Positions 19,101-28,391 of a stretch of DNA of 32,934 bases are shown here, piece after piece. The notes under the pieces are model-generated. The model worked only from the letters and a program-made list of their open reading frames with translations. It searched no databases and was not told the DNA's origin. Origin of the DNA: an uncultured Bacteroidales bacterium (GTDB lineage Bacteria > Bacteroidota > Bacteroidia > Bacteroidales > F082); assembly GCA_947164955.1 (NCBI GenBank), contig CAMUYT010000011.1:1-32934 (forward strand), read 5' to 3'. Every line of letters begins with the position of its first letter. Position 1 is the stretch's first letter. A program made the translations under genes and the position numbers.

Positions 19101-21732
19101 CTTGCATTTCAGCCAGACCATCCTCATCCCCGCCAACGTCACTTCGGCATGCAACACTTTCGTGCTGAAAGTGGATGCGCAGGAAACGGTTGCCGAATTG
19201 GATGAGACCAACAATGCCATGACTGCCAATGCGACGGTGACAGACTGCCCGCTTCCCGACCTGACGGTAAGCAACATTGTCCTGCCCGATGGCGTACAAG
19301 CAGGTGGCACGGTTGCCGTGGCGTTCGACATCAACAATAGTGGCGAGGCTCCTCTGGTAACCACCGATCTTCCCGTTGCAGTCTATGCCCTTGTGAATGG
19401 GACAGAGGTCCTCTGCCCGTTGCAAAGCCAAATCGAACCGGCACAAGGTGAAGCCATTCAATTGGCGGTAGGCGAGTCCTTCCATTTCGTGCAAAACGTG
19501 TTGGTGCCGCCTACCATCGAACCTACATGCACACAAATGCGGGTGACCGTTGACCCCAACAACACCCTCTTTGAAACCAATGAAAGCAACAATAGCACCA
19601 CGGTTGCGGCCACAATACTTGACTATCCCTTCGACCTGAAGATACTATCCATTGACTTCCCCTCAGAAGTCACCGCAGGACAAACCTATTCCATTTCGTA
19701 CACCGTTAAAAACATTGGAACATGCCCGTCAGAGGATATCCCCATGTTTGTTAACAGGTATGGCAATTATTACCAAGTGCTCAACGGTAATCTTCCTAAT
19801 CCTTGGATCGACAAGGTGTATTTTTCAACGGATCAAACCATCAGCAATGACGATGTCTATGTTGTTACCAACCAGCGTCAGGTGGTTTTGAATCCGGACG
19901 ACACCTATACGGTTACCGCCAATATCATGGTGCCCTATTCGATGCTAGGCAATCCCTATCTGATTGCGGCAACCGACTGCACCCATTTTACAACCAATTA
20001 TTTAACCTACGATATGAACCGTGCCAACAACCAAGCCAGCCAGCAGTTGACCGTGTTGTTGGGCGAGCTGCCTGATTTGAGAATCACCGCAATGGATGTG
20101 AATCCTGTGCTGACTGCTGACCAATCCTATACCATCAGTTACACGGTCATTAATGAAGGGGAGTGCGCCACAACACAAAGCACGTGGAAAGACGTGTTTT
20201 ACCTGAGTGCTACGGAAGGAAATATTTCGGGCGCATACAGATTAGGCGAATGTACGCATCAAGGCGTTTTGGCAGTTGGAGAAACCTACGAGGCTACACT
20301 GAATGTGACGATACCTTCATCTGTCTCCGGAGATTATTTTGTCATTGGATATACTGATGCCACCTCACTGGTTTATGAGCACGACAACGAGGACGACAAC
20401 ATGACCAGTGTCCCCGTGACGGTTATGCTGCCCTTGCCTTGCGACTTGATTGTCGTGGCTCCGTCTTATCCTTCCACAGCCATATCAGGCGATGATATCA
20501 CGGTCTCCTGGACCTTGTTCAACACAGGAGACAATCCTGCCCAAGGACGCATCAGGGATGCTGTTTACCTCTCATCGGACAATGACTGGAGTAGCGATGA
20601 CATCATGTTAGGTTATGTTGAGAATAATGTCAATATAGCGCCCAATGGTCAACAAGATTTTGAGATGTCGACCACCATTCAAGGTGTTCCTCATGGCAGC
20701 TATTACCTTATCATCAAGACCAACATCCTCAATGCCTTGAACGAGGCCTCGTATGACAACAACGCTTGCACCGGGCCATTACCCATCGATGTAGATTATC
20801 CCGTGCTGGCCATCGGTTCCAGCGTTGACAGGACCATGGGCAGCAACCAGTATATCTACTATAAGATAGAGGTTGGACCTGAGTACGAGCATCAGACCCT
20901 ATCGTGCCATTTGATTACCACCTCATCGTATCCCGGCAATGGTTTGTATATCGCTTACGAGAATGCACCTTCGATGTCGCAGTTCGATTTCTCGATGAAT
21001 ACTCCATACGAACAGGATTTGGAGATTTTGATCCCTTCGTTGGAGCAAGGCGAGTATTACCTGCTGGCCCGTGGCAGTGCCGAAGATAATCAGCCGCAAA
21101 ACGTGACCATCTCGGCTGAAATCATAGATTTCGAAATCCTGCATATCAATGCAGACCATGGCTCCAACACGGGCTCGTTGACCACTCAGGTGCTTGGTGC
21201 CAAGTTCGACAGCATCATGGACTTCCGCCTGGTGCAAGGTGGTGAGTACATGCCTGCCGAGAAGGTTTTCTTCAGCAACTCCACCGAGTCGTTTGTCACC
21301 TTCGACCTCACCGACCTGCAAGCAGGATTGTATGACGTCGAGGCTGAGCTTCCTGGTGGCGTCATCACCATCAAGGACGGTGCCTTCACCGTTGAGGAAG
21401 GTCTGCCTGCCGAACTCTCGGTGAACATTATTGCCCCTTCAAGTGTTAGAAGCGGTAATACCTTTACGGTGAATATTGAATATGGTAATATCGGCACCAC
21501 GGACTTGAATGTCTCAGGCTTGGTGGTAGTAAGCCAAAACGGCCATTATATCTCACTAGACTCAGATGGTTTGGCGGAACAATCGACACAGCTCTATTTT
21601 GAGACTGCAGAGCCCAATGGTAACCCAGATGTTCTACGTCCAGGGACCAGGGCGACACGATCTATCTTTGTTAGAGTCAATAAAAATGAAATGATTCGGA
21701 TTGGCGTATTTGCCGTGCGTAACATGTATTGA
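16186..21732 (+). CDS. Large secreted CARDB-repeat protein
   Basis: 1848 aa, starting 14 bp after the giant adhesin stop. Signal peptide MRKNILLAIFMAVSIHCNVW. Residues 24-138 are the YPNNM/CRGS module ('YPNNMTVVGVVKIDGVEQ', 'GAFCGTECRGS'). Three InlB B-repeats follow (about 138-355). About nine CARDB-type immunoglobulin-like repeats span 356-1535, with recurrent 'DL....I..P....G....V.Y.V.N.G' and 'D....V.E..E.NN'. Next come a PPC-like jelly-roll (about 1545-1640), an IPT/TIG-like segment (about 1645-1745) and a last CARDB-like unit. There is no T9SS sorting domain, unlike the neighbours. The protein stops after 'EPNGNPDVLRPGTRATRSIF', a point where related giant RHS proteins, as I recall them, continue. 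Its codon usage becomes more AT-rich at about 17035-17760. Role is probably structural at the cell surface. Confidence 0.85.
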   Translation: MRKNILLAIFMAVSIHCNVWAAIDLDKHWNCDPSLYPNNMTVVGVVKIDGVEQSSNALEVGAFCGTECRGSEKLKYFSQVDRYLVFMTVYGNDNDAINFKLYDHGTGQELDAYVDGLTFETNAMHGLPTAPYEFNFIPYYTVTAAVNPTGTASVSGAGHLLAHTNVSLTATPHTGYRFVNWTENGVEVGTEPTLQFELLGNRSFVANFEMIMHHVNVSVNDANKGTATGAGDFQEGTMVTVSATPNTGFQFDNWTVNGEVVSTNATYTFQIWEDRNLVANFSILQIHINASNSPYNGGSISGADSYDYGSLVTLTARPANNYVFDNWTENGAFVSAEPSISFTAYNNRTFVANYHLVLPELHITSLSHSDFIAGQQATVTWTVQNDGTAPTPNGEVWYDRVWLSVENRVAAGDNNPRLLGEFANIAALAPGEYYTQTQTVDVPINFSGPYFLFVITDAYDAHHIYWIDDEVPIPYNPPPYVVADSHHCTGGDCGNIAGNKIRELSELSNFPYTHDNLFYDYLTIEVPPLADLQVTSIIAPDNIYSGTTVSVVATITNTGNAHTDVGQWSDALYVSQSDVFDGNAIRIGTIQHNGILAPEESYEVTLTGTVPLIWYGTAYFYVVTDIYGQVYEHVANDNNTSRSHAVNIILTPPADLIPTNITIPSQISTGQQLSVSYTVYNQGAGNPNVNSWCDKIYLSSNPNVLENPIELKTVNHYNGLASNATYTVTESVWLPASVTTGNYYVYVTTDANEEVFEYIYEDNNILRSTAALNVIQPDLTVRQITASSTMTVGYPASIRYVLRNGGNGLVENISVTDHILMSPNPDMSDAIQVAEETHTLNLPRLRTSTFNCSVILPEMDEGTYYLFVLTDAENAVNESNEGNNSLSKYPVTVNHQPLPDLIPTAFTIPSEIEAGSVVAVEFDVSNQGDLALLNSNCAMEVYAIQNNHEILCPMQTQTAPAVGNISIQMNASLHFSQTILIPANVTSACNTFVLKVDAQETVAELDETNNAMTANATVTDCPLPDLTVSNIVLPDGVQAGGTVAVAFDINNSGEAPLVTTDLPVAVYALVNGTEVLCPLQSQIEPAQGEAIQLAVGESFHFVQNVLVPPTIEPTCTQMRVTVDPNNTLFETNESNNSTTVAATILDYPFDLKILSIDFPSEVTAGQTYSISYTVKNIGTCPSEDIPMFVNRYGNYYQVLNGNLPNPWIDKVYFSTDQTISNDDVYVVTNQRQVVLNPDDTYTVTANIMVPYSMLGNPYLIAATDCTHFTTNYLTYDMNRANNQASQQLTVLLGELPDLRITAMDVNPVLTADQSYTISYTVINEGECATTQSTWKDVFYLSATEGNISGAYRLGECTHQGVLAVGETYEATLNVTIPSSVSGDYFVIGYTDATSLVYEHDNEDDNMTSVPVTVMLPLPCDLIVVAPSYPSTAISGDDITVSWTLFNTGDNPAQGRIRDAVYLSSDNDWSSDDIMLGYVENNVNIAPNGQQDFEMSTTIQGVPHGSYYLIIKTNILNALNEASYDNNACTGPLPIDVDYPVLAIGSSVDRTMGSNQYIYYKIEVGPEYEHQTLSCHLITTSSYPGNGLYIAYENAPSMSQFDFSMNTPYEQDLEILIPSLEQGEYYLLARGSAEDNQPQNVTISAEIIDFEILHINADHGSNTGSLTTQVLGAKFDSIMDFRLVQGGEYMPAEKVFFSNSTESFVTFDLTDLQAGLYDVEAELPGGVITIKDGAFTVEEGLPAELSVNIIAPSSVRSGNTFTVNIEYGNIGTTDLNVSGLVVVSQNGHYISLDSDGLAEQSTQLYFETAEPNGNPDVLRPGTRATRSIFVRVNKNEMIRIGVFAVRNMY

Positions 21733-21745
21733 TAATGATAATAAT

Positions 21746-24700
21746 ATGAGAACAATGAATAAGAGACTTATCCTTTTAACCTTGTCACTCTTAACAGTGA
21801 CGATGCTTCAGGCACAGAATATCATCCGCCCCAAGGTGGAATGTCCCAACGGCATCTATGTGAACAGCTATAACGGTGTGCTGTTCTACCAGCGTCCCGA
21901 TGTGTCGGTCGCCAACCGCAACATGAGGCTTGAAGCTGTGTTCTACTACAACAGTTCCTCCAACAGGAAGAACTATGGCTACGGCAACGGCTGGAGCTTA
22001 GGCTCGGAGCTGCGTTTCGTCAATGACTCGTTGGGCGTTATCATCGAGCAGGGCGACGGTCGTCAAGACCTCTACACCCGTTATGGCAACAGTTTTGAGG
22101 CCCCAGCTGGTGTGTTCAGCGCATTGAGCTTCGAGGGTGATGGCTATTTGCTCACCTATAAGGACGGCACCAAATACTATTTCACCGACACGGTGAGCAA
22201 GAAGGTGACCCAGGTGAAGGACCGTTACGACAACGCCATCACCTACACCTATCAGGAAGGCAACTTGGCCACGGCCTCCGACATCAGCGGGCGATCCTTG
22301 TATTTCGCTTGGAGCAACGACTTGTTGAGTGGCATCAGCACCTCGTTCGACGACCGCACTTGGAGCTATCAATACGACGAGAACGGCAACCTGACGGCCG
22401 TGACCGACCCGATGGGTTACACGGTGCATTATGCCTACAACAAGGACAACCGCATTAAGACCTTCACCGATGCCGAAGGCTATTCCACACATATCAGCTA
22501 TAACACCGACGGCATGGCGCATCGTGTGAAGACCGACCTTACAGACAAGTCGATACGTTACGAGTTGGCCAAGCGACAGACCATCTTTATCGATTATTTG
22601 ACAGATGCCAATAATCAATACACAAAATACGTATGGGACGAGCAGGGTAGATTGGTTGAAATTGAGAACGTCAACATGGGCACTAGTACCAAATTTGCCT
22701 ACGACGACGACAACAATCTGGTTTACCGTGAAGATGCAAATGGAAACGCCTATATTTACACCTATGATGAAAACGGCAACCGTACCTCTGAGACTGACCC
22801 TTTGGGGTATACAGAGACATACACTTATGAGAGCTCTTTTAATAAAGTTACATCCTATACAGATAAAATGGGGCATTATTACAATTATCAGTACGATGAA
22901 TTTGGAGACCTATTACAGATGAATGGACCTTTGAATTATACAATTAGTTTGACTTACAATCAATACGGGCAACCTCTTACTGTAACAGATGCGAATGGTA
23001 ATGTGACTCATTATGTGTATGATAATTATGGGAATCGGACTTCCAAAACTGACCCATTGGGGAATGTGACGACCTATACTTATAATTTGGCTGGTATGAT
23101 ACTTACGCAGACAGAACCAAACGGAGCGGTAACGACGCTTGTTTACGACAACTCGGAATGTCTTGTTGAAGCCATAGATGCATTTAATTTCAGCACTAAA
23201 TTACAGTATGATCGCAAAGGTAATTTGATTGGTTATACAGATGCGCTAAACAATACTTTTACTATGTCTTACGATGCTATTGGGCAAATAGTTTCGCTTT
23301 TATCACCAAATGGGAGTAATAGTCGTTATGGGTACATAGGAAAAAGGATGGTTGCTTATATAGATGCCAATAATAATGAAACAACATACCAATACGATGA
23401 TAATAATAGAATTATAAAGGTTATTAATCCCAACAACAAAACCATACAAATTAATTACGATAATATTGGCAATATTGTAGAAAAAGTGATGCCAAATGGG
23501 CAAGTGGTAACGATGCAATATGATGCAGCTGGTCGTGTTGTTTCTTCATCAGACCAATTGGGAACATTTTATGTTTATCAATATGATGGAAATGGTAATG
23601 TCATTCAGATTAACGATGAATTAGGGAATCCTATTTGTTTATATTATGATGCATTGAACAGACTGATTCAGATAAAGGATGCCATGAATTATTCAGAATA
23701 TTTTACTTACGATAATAATGGCAACTTAATTACATATTTGGATAAAAATGGGAATGCTGCGATTTATTCATATGATGCTAATGGCAACTGCTTGACGTAT
23801 ACAGATGCCATGAATAATGTGACATATTATGTCTATGATGCAAATGGAGATTTGTTGTCTATTACAGATGCAAATGGAGCTAGTACAACTTACGAGTATG
23901 ACTTAAAAAGAAAATTGAAGACTCTTACATTTCCTGACGGGAGAACGCGTAAGTTCTGGTATGATGCTATAGGAAACAAGATTCTTCAGGAAAATGAAGC
24001 AGGAGAACAAGTGGCGTTATCCTATGATGCCAACAATAGGTTAATAGCTATGAATTGTGTGGGTAATTCTAACGATGATTGTTATTATACATATGACTTT
24101 GCTGGTAGGTTAACAAGTGCCACCAACCAATATGCGTCTTCAGTTTTTTCATATGACCGTGAAGGTAGATTGCTATCGGAATCAACGAACGGATTGTTAA
24201 CATCCTATGCTTATAATGATGTTGAAGGAACAATTAGTATTACATATCCTAGTGGACAACAATTGTCGCAAAAATATGATGTTCGTTCAAGACTTTCTTT
24301 TATCAAAGAAAATAATACACAATTGGCATCATTTATGTATGACAATGCAAATCGAATTTCATGTAAAGAATACGCCAATGGTGTTGTTACCAATTATTTC
24401 TATGATGCTAATGGACATATTGTTCAATTGATGGATAATCAAAATCTTGTTAATTATGAAATTGAATACGATGCTGTAGGTAATCTGGTCGTGAGAAAAG
24501 ACAATGTCCATGAAGAGTCTAGTCAGGTTTATACCTATGATGCATTAAACAGACTGATTAACTATAGTAAAGGTGTTTTGGATGGGAGTAATCAAATACC
24601 TAATCCAGCACAAAACACTCAATTTGTGTTAGATGGATTAGGGAATCGTGTCCAGGTAATCAATAATGGTGAAGCATTTAATTACACTACTAATACAACA

Positions 24701-25930
24701 AACGCTTATACATCAATTATTGGCGATGGTTATAGTCAATATTTGACATATGATGACAAAGGTAACCTTTCAAATGATGGGACTCATACTTTTCAGTACG
24801 ATTACTTTAATAGATTAGTAAGTATAGATGAGGGAAACTCCGTATCGTACAAATATGACGCCCTTGGTCGTATGGTTCAGCGTCAAACTCAAACGTTGGA
24901 TGAAAACTTTGTTTTTTCAGGTAATCGGATAATAGAAAATAGAAACAGTGTCGGAGAATTGTCCTCATCATTTATTTATGGTCAAAACTCCAATGACGTT
25001 ATCAGTTCTACATTGGGTACTGAATCTTATTATTTACAAAAAGACCAATTCGGTTCTACAATAGCTTTAATTGACAATAATGCAGCTGTTAGGGAACAGT
25101 ATAGTTACGATCCTTATGGCAATACTGTTTTTTATGATCAAATGGGTAATCAAATAACGGGGTCTTCTTTGAATATGCCGATTTTGTATGGTGGTCATTA
25201 TTTAGATGACATTTCACTGTCATACCAAATTTCTGAACGTAATCTGCAACCTAGTTTTGGTAGATTTTCTGAAAAATCTGCTTTAGTTTATGCTGGATCG
25301 ATGAATAATTACGAATATCACAATAATAATCCACTAGACCCATCCGATCTTCTTCATACTAGCTTATCAATTGGTTCTAATTTTCTTGAACAAGTGGGAG
25401 GCTTTTTTGGAGGAGAAACCGCATTGGAGCTTACTAATTATTCTGACTGGCTTAGTGGTTTAGATGCTGTGGTGAAAACAACAGAATTATGGGAAACCCT
25501 GAGTAAGGGGACTGCTAGTTTCGAAGAAGAAGTGGGCCTTATGACTGAATATGCGGGAGGTATTCTTATACCTGCCATGATTGGTGCTGCAATAGGAAGT
25601 GTGATCCCAGGAGCAGGGACAGCAGTTGGTTTTGTGATTGGACTTGGAGTTGGACTCGTTCTCGATTTCGTTGTGACACCTCTTGTTGAAAAGGCAAGCA
25701 ATTGGGTGGGTTCTAAAATTGGTAAAGGAATGGATATTTTTACGGATATTCGAGAAGAAAAATGTGAGCAATTCAAACAAAATGGTTATGCCAACTCTAG
25801 TATTGCGCAACAAACTTTTGCAGATGTAGTGAATCATCCATTAAATGTAGTTGGTAACGCATGGAATTTAGGAAAGAGATTATTTAATTACGGTTATGGA
25901 TTAGGAGAAAAATGGTTCCCAGTTAATTAA
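21746..25930 (+). CDS. Exported RHS/YD-repeat protein with a variable, glycine-zipper-like C-terminal domain
   Basis: 1394 aa from ATG 21746; an alternative ATG at 21755 gives the same signal peptide (MNKRLILLTLSLLTVTMLQA). It starts 13 bp after the CARDB stop. The N-terminal RHS region contains 'YVNSYNGVLFYQRPD' and 'GNGWSLGSEL'. Dozens of YD repeats follow ('YDENGN.....DPLG..T.Y.Y'), which in this family form a hollow beta shell. The core motif is degenerate: 'FGRFSEKSALVYAGSMNNYEY' at about 1172 and 'NPLDPSDLL' at about 1195. The last about 200 residues are unique, with a Gly/Ala-rich hydrophobic stretch at about 1269-1311 ('GAAIGSVIPGAGTAVGFVIG') and 'NWVGSKIGKGMD'. GC falls sharply after about 22590. 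No small immunity gene follows. It could be a polymorphic toxin or a structural shell; I cannot decide. Confidence 0.85.
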   Translation: MRTMNKRLILLTLSLLTVTMLQAQNIIRPKVECPNGIYVNSYNGVLFYQRPDVSVANRNMRLEAVFYYNSSSNRKNYGYGNGWSLGSELRFVNDSLGVIIEQGDGRQDLYTRYGNSFEAPAGVFSALSFEGDGYLLTYKDGTKYYFTDTVSKKVTQVKDRYDNAITYTYQEGNLATASDISGRSLYFAWSNDLLSGISTSFDDRTWSYQYDENGNLTAVTDPMGYTVHYAYNKDNRIKTFTDAEGYSTHISYNTDGMAHRVKTDLTDKSIRYELAKRQTIFIDYLTDANNQYTKYVWDEQGRLVEIENVNMGTSTKFAYDDDNNLVYREDANGNAYIYTYDENGNRTSETDPLGYTETYTYESSFNKVTSYTDKMGHYYNYQYDEFGDLLQMNGPLNYTISLTYNQYGQPLTVTDANGNVTHYVYDNYGNRTSKTDPLGNVTTYTYNLAGMILTQTEPNGAVTTLVYDNSECLVEAIDAFNFSTKLQYDRKGNLIGYTDALNNTFTMSYDAIGQIVSLLSPNGSNSRYGYIGKRMVAYIDANNNETTYQYDDNNRIIKVINPNNKTIQINYDNIGNIVEKVMPNGQVVTMQYDAAGRVVSSSDQLGTFYVYQYDGNGNVIQINDELGNPICLYYDALNRLIQIKDAMNYSEYFTYDNNGNLITYLDKNGNAAIYSYDANGNCLTYTDAMNNVTYYVYDANGDLLSITDANGASTTYEYDLKRKLKTLTFPDGRTRKFWYDAIGNKILQENEAGEQVALSYDANNRLIAMNCVGNSNDDCYYTYDFAGRLTSATNQYASSVFSYDREGRLLSESTNGLLTSYAYNDVEGTISITYPSGQQLSQKYDVRSRLSFIKENNTQLASFMYDNANRISCKEYANGVVTNYFYDANGHIVQLMDNQNLVNYEIEYDAVGNLVVRKDNVHEESSQVYTYDALNRLINYSKGVLDGSNQIPNPAQNTQFVLDGLGNRVQVINNGEAFNYTTNTTNAYTSIIGDGYSQYLTYDDKGNLSNDGTHTFQYDYFNRLVSIDEGNSVSYKYDALGRMVQRQTQTLDENFVFSGNRIIENRNSVGELSSSFIYGQNSNDVISSTLGTESYYLQKDQFGSTIALIDNNAAVREQYSYDPYGNTVFYDQMGNQITGSSLNMPILYGGHYLDDISLSYQISERNLQPSFGRFSEKSALVYAGSMNNYEYHNNNPLDPSDLLHTSLSIGSNFLEQVGGFFGGETALELTNYSDWLSGLDAVVKTTELWETLSKGTASFEEEVGLMTEYAGGILIPAMIGAAIGSVIPGAGTAVGFVIGLGVGLVLDFVVTPLVEKASNWVGSKIGKGMDIFTDIREEKCEQFKQNGYANSSIAQQTFADVVNHPLNVVGNAWNLGKRLFNYGYGLGEKWFPVN

Positions 25931-25950
25931 TCAACGAAAACACTATAGCT

Positions 25951-28356
25951 ATGAAAAACAGAATATTATTAGTATTGTTGTTGTTGGCTTTATTCTATGA
26001 GCCAATCCAAGCACAACGAAGATTATTTGGTTGGGTAGAGTGTTACCAAGGCTACCAGGAACGCGAAGCCGAAAAACAGCGAATGCTTGACGAAATGGCT
26101 GCCGCTGGCATCGACATAGAAGTGCTTCTTGCCAGTGACCCCAATGAGATCATAGGCACAACGGGCTATGATGATTCCAATAGTACCGATACCTTACGCT
26201 GGGTCTCAGCCACGCAAAGTCTGCCTTATACCATTTATTTCGAGAACAATCCCGAAATAGCTACGGCTGCGGCACAGCGGGTGGAGATTAGGCACCAGAT
26301 TCACCCCTTGAGTAACCTGGCCACCTTCGGCATAGGCACCTTTGGCTTCGGTGAACATGTCTTCGCCGTGGAAGGCAGCCCCTCCAACTACCAGCAGCGC
26401 CTCGACCTCACAGCGTCCATGGGCATCTATGTGGATGTGGTGGCCGGCGTGGACGTGGTCAGCAACGAGGTGTTCTGGATTTTCCAAAGCATCGACCCGG
26501 AGACAGGCTTGGCACCACAAGGCGCCGAGCAGGGTTTTCTGCCCGTCAATGACGAGGACCACAGTGGCGAGGGCTACGTGACCTTCACCATCAAACCCAA
26601 GACTCCAGCATGCTCCACCGGTGATGAAATCACGGCCTCAGCTTCCATCGTGTTCGATGTCAATGAAGCCATCGGCACCAATGTGTGGACCAACACCATC
26701 GATGCCGTGCCGCCTACCACTCAGGTGACGGGCGAAGAATTGGCACCGAATGAGTTGTTGCTTCAGTTCTCGGGGCAGGACGACGAGGAAGGCTGCGGCA
26801 TCAAGCAATACAAACTCTATGTGTCGGACAACTATGCCGCATATCAGCTTTACGACACCTATCCTGCGGGATTGGAAGCGACCTTCACTACAGAATACAA
26901 CCACTGCTATCGCTTTATCAGCCTCGGTGAAGACAATGTGGGCAATGTGGAAGAGATGAAGAATGAACACGACTTTGAGTATGGCAACTACAACCTTGTC
27001 GTTTCGGCTGTGGCTTCACCCGAAGAGGGGGGCACCATCACGGGTGCGGGCACCTACGTGTACGAATCGGAAGTGACCCTCACCGCCATCCCCAATACGG
27101 AATATGTGTTCAGACGCTGGACGCTGAACGGCGTTCCTGTTTCGGAGGAAGAGATCTATACCTTTGACATCCATGAAGACATGAGTCTGGTGGCCGAGTT
27201 TGTCCCCGCTAGCCTTGTCGAATTGCAATACGACCTGGCCGAAGGATGGAACTGGTGGAGCACCTGCATTGACCTTGCGAATAATGGTTTGGAGAATGTG
27301 GAAAATGCGTTAGGTTCTATTGGAATTAATATCAAATCACAACGCAATGGCTTTGTCATGAACGATGATGGCGATTGGTATGGTAATTTGGAGGAACTTG
27401 ATAATCAATCCATGTATATGGTGTTGACGAATGAGCCTTCAACGATTAACCTCACGGGCCTTCGAGTAAACGCCTCCCAACTCAAGATAGAACTATCGAC
27501 CAATTGGAATTGGATTGGTTATCCCTTAAGCACCACACAGTCGGTAACAAATGCCTTGTCTCAACTGGATGCCGATGATGGTGACATGATCAAATCCATG
27601 CAAAACTTCTCTGTTTATGATGGAGAAGATGGATGGTTTGGAGCTTTGCACAACCTGAACCCTGGAGAAGGCTACATGTATTACGGTCAACAACCTCATG
27701 ACCTCTATTATACAGAAAGTAGAGGTTGTATCGATGAAGAATCGGCAGAAACCACCAATTGGAAATCCAACATTCACACATACGCCAACAACATGAGCTT
27801 GGTGGCTGTGGTTTCGCTCGACGACGAACTGCTGCGTTCTGAGAGCTACGAGGTGGCCGCCTTCAGCGATGGTATTTGCCTAGGCAGTACCCGTTTGCTG
27901 TACAATGACCGTCGCGACAGCTACTATGCCTTATTACCTGTTTCGGGTGAAGAGAACTTGGAGGTTACCTTCAAGCTCTATCGTTCCGATGCTGGATATG
28001 AATATCCTGGACAAGCGGATGAAACCTACGGTTTTGTCATCAACGGCATATATGGAAGCCTTGATAAGCCTGTGACCTTGCATTTCCATGGCAACACAGG
28101 AGTGCAGGAAATGGCGTCCGAGTTGCGTCTCTTCCCCAATCCTGTGAAGAAGGGCGGGGAAGTGCGTCTTGAGCTGCCTGATAACGACGGTCCGGTGCAT
28201 GTGGAAATCTATAATGCGTTGGATGTGTTGGTCGACACCCAGATCATGGATGGCGCTACACTCCGTCTTAGCAAGACCTTGGCCTCGGGCATCTATGTCA
28301 TCCGCGCCCAAGGCACATCCGACAGGGTTTATTATGGCAAACTAATCGTTCAATAA
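25951..28356 (+). CDS. T9SS-exported protein with DPNEIIG module, InlB repeat, GWNW and YPNNM modules
   Basis: 801 aa, starting 20 bp after the RHS stop. Signal peptide MKNRILLVLLLLALFYEPIQ. Residues about 35-250 carry 'SDPNEIIGTTGYDD', 'LPYTIYFENNPE', 'YVDVVAGVDVVS', 'FWIFQSIDPETG' and 'SIVFDVNEAI'. This module otherwise occurs, as I recall, in very large CARDB/RHS proteins of planctomycetes and cyanobacteria. Residues about 250-340 are an Ig-like region, 350-425 one InlB B-repeat, 425-590 the GWNW module ('GWNWWSTCID', 'NWNWIGYPL'), 595-715 the YPNNM module ('YANNMSLVAVVSLDDELL', 'ICLGS') and 720-801 a T9SS type-A sorting domain ('RLFPNPV', terminal 'KLIVQ'). The signal-peptide region is AT-rich like the RHS 3' end, and the rest is GC-richer. 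Role unknown; the domain order suggests a surface partner of the two preceding proteins. Confidence 0.85.
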   Translation: MKNRILLVLLLLALFYEPIQAQRRLFGWVECYQGYQEREAEKQRMLDEMAAAGIDIEVLLASDPNEIIGTTGYDDSNSTDTLRWVSATQSLPYTIYFENNPEIATAAAQRVEIRHQIHPLSNLATFGIGTFGFGEHVFAVEGSPSNYQQRLDLTASMGIYVDVVAGVDVVSNEVFWIFQSIDPETGLAPQGAEQGFLPVNDEDHSGEGYVTFTIKPKTPACSTGDEITASASIVFDVNEAIGTNVWTNTIDAVPPTTQVTGEELAPNELLLQFSGQDDEEGCGIKQYKLYVSDNYAAYQLYDTYPAGLEATFTTEYNHCYRFISLGEDNVGNVEEMKNEHDFEYGNYNLVVSAVASPEEGGTITGAGTYVYESEVTLTAIPNTEYVFRRWTLNGVPVSEEEIYTFDIHEDMSLVAEFVPASLVELQYDLAEGWNWWSTCIDLANNGLENVENALGSIGINIKSQRNGFVMNDDGDWYGNLEELDNQSMYMVLTNEPSTINLTGLRVNASQLKIELSTNWNWIGYPLSTTQSVTNALSQLDADDGDMIKSMQNFSVYDGEDGWFGALHNLNPGEGYMYYGQQPHDLYYTESRGCIDEESAETTNWKSNIHTYANNMSLVAVVSLDDELLRSESYEVAAFSDGICLGSTRLLYNDRRDSYYALLPVSGEENLEVTFKLYRSDAGYEYPGQADETYGFVINGIYGSLDKPVTLHFHGNTGVQEMASELRLFPNPVKKGGEVRLELPDNDGPVHVEIYNALDVLVDTQIMDGATLRLSKTLASGIYVIRAQGTSDRVYYGKLIVQ

Positions 28357-28391
28357 GAGTATTTAATCAATTACACAATTACAAAATCAAT

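Noticed and set aside
21690-21750. Frameshift joining the CARDB and RHS genes in the same organism
   Set aside because: The RHS gene has its own signal peptide directly after the CARDB stop, which a simple frameshift would not create. The two are treated as separate genes.
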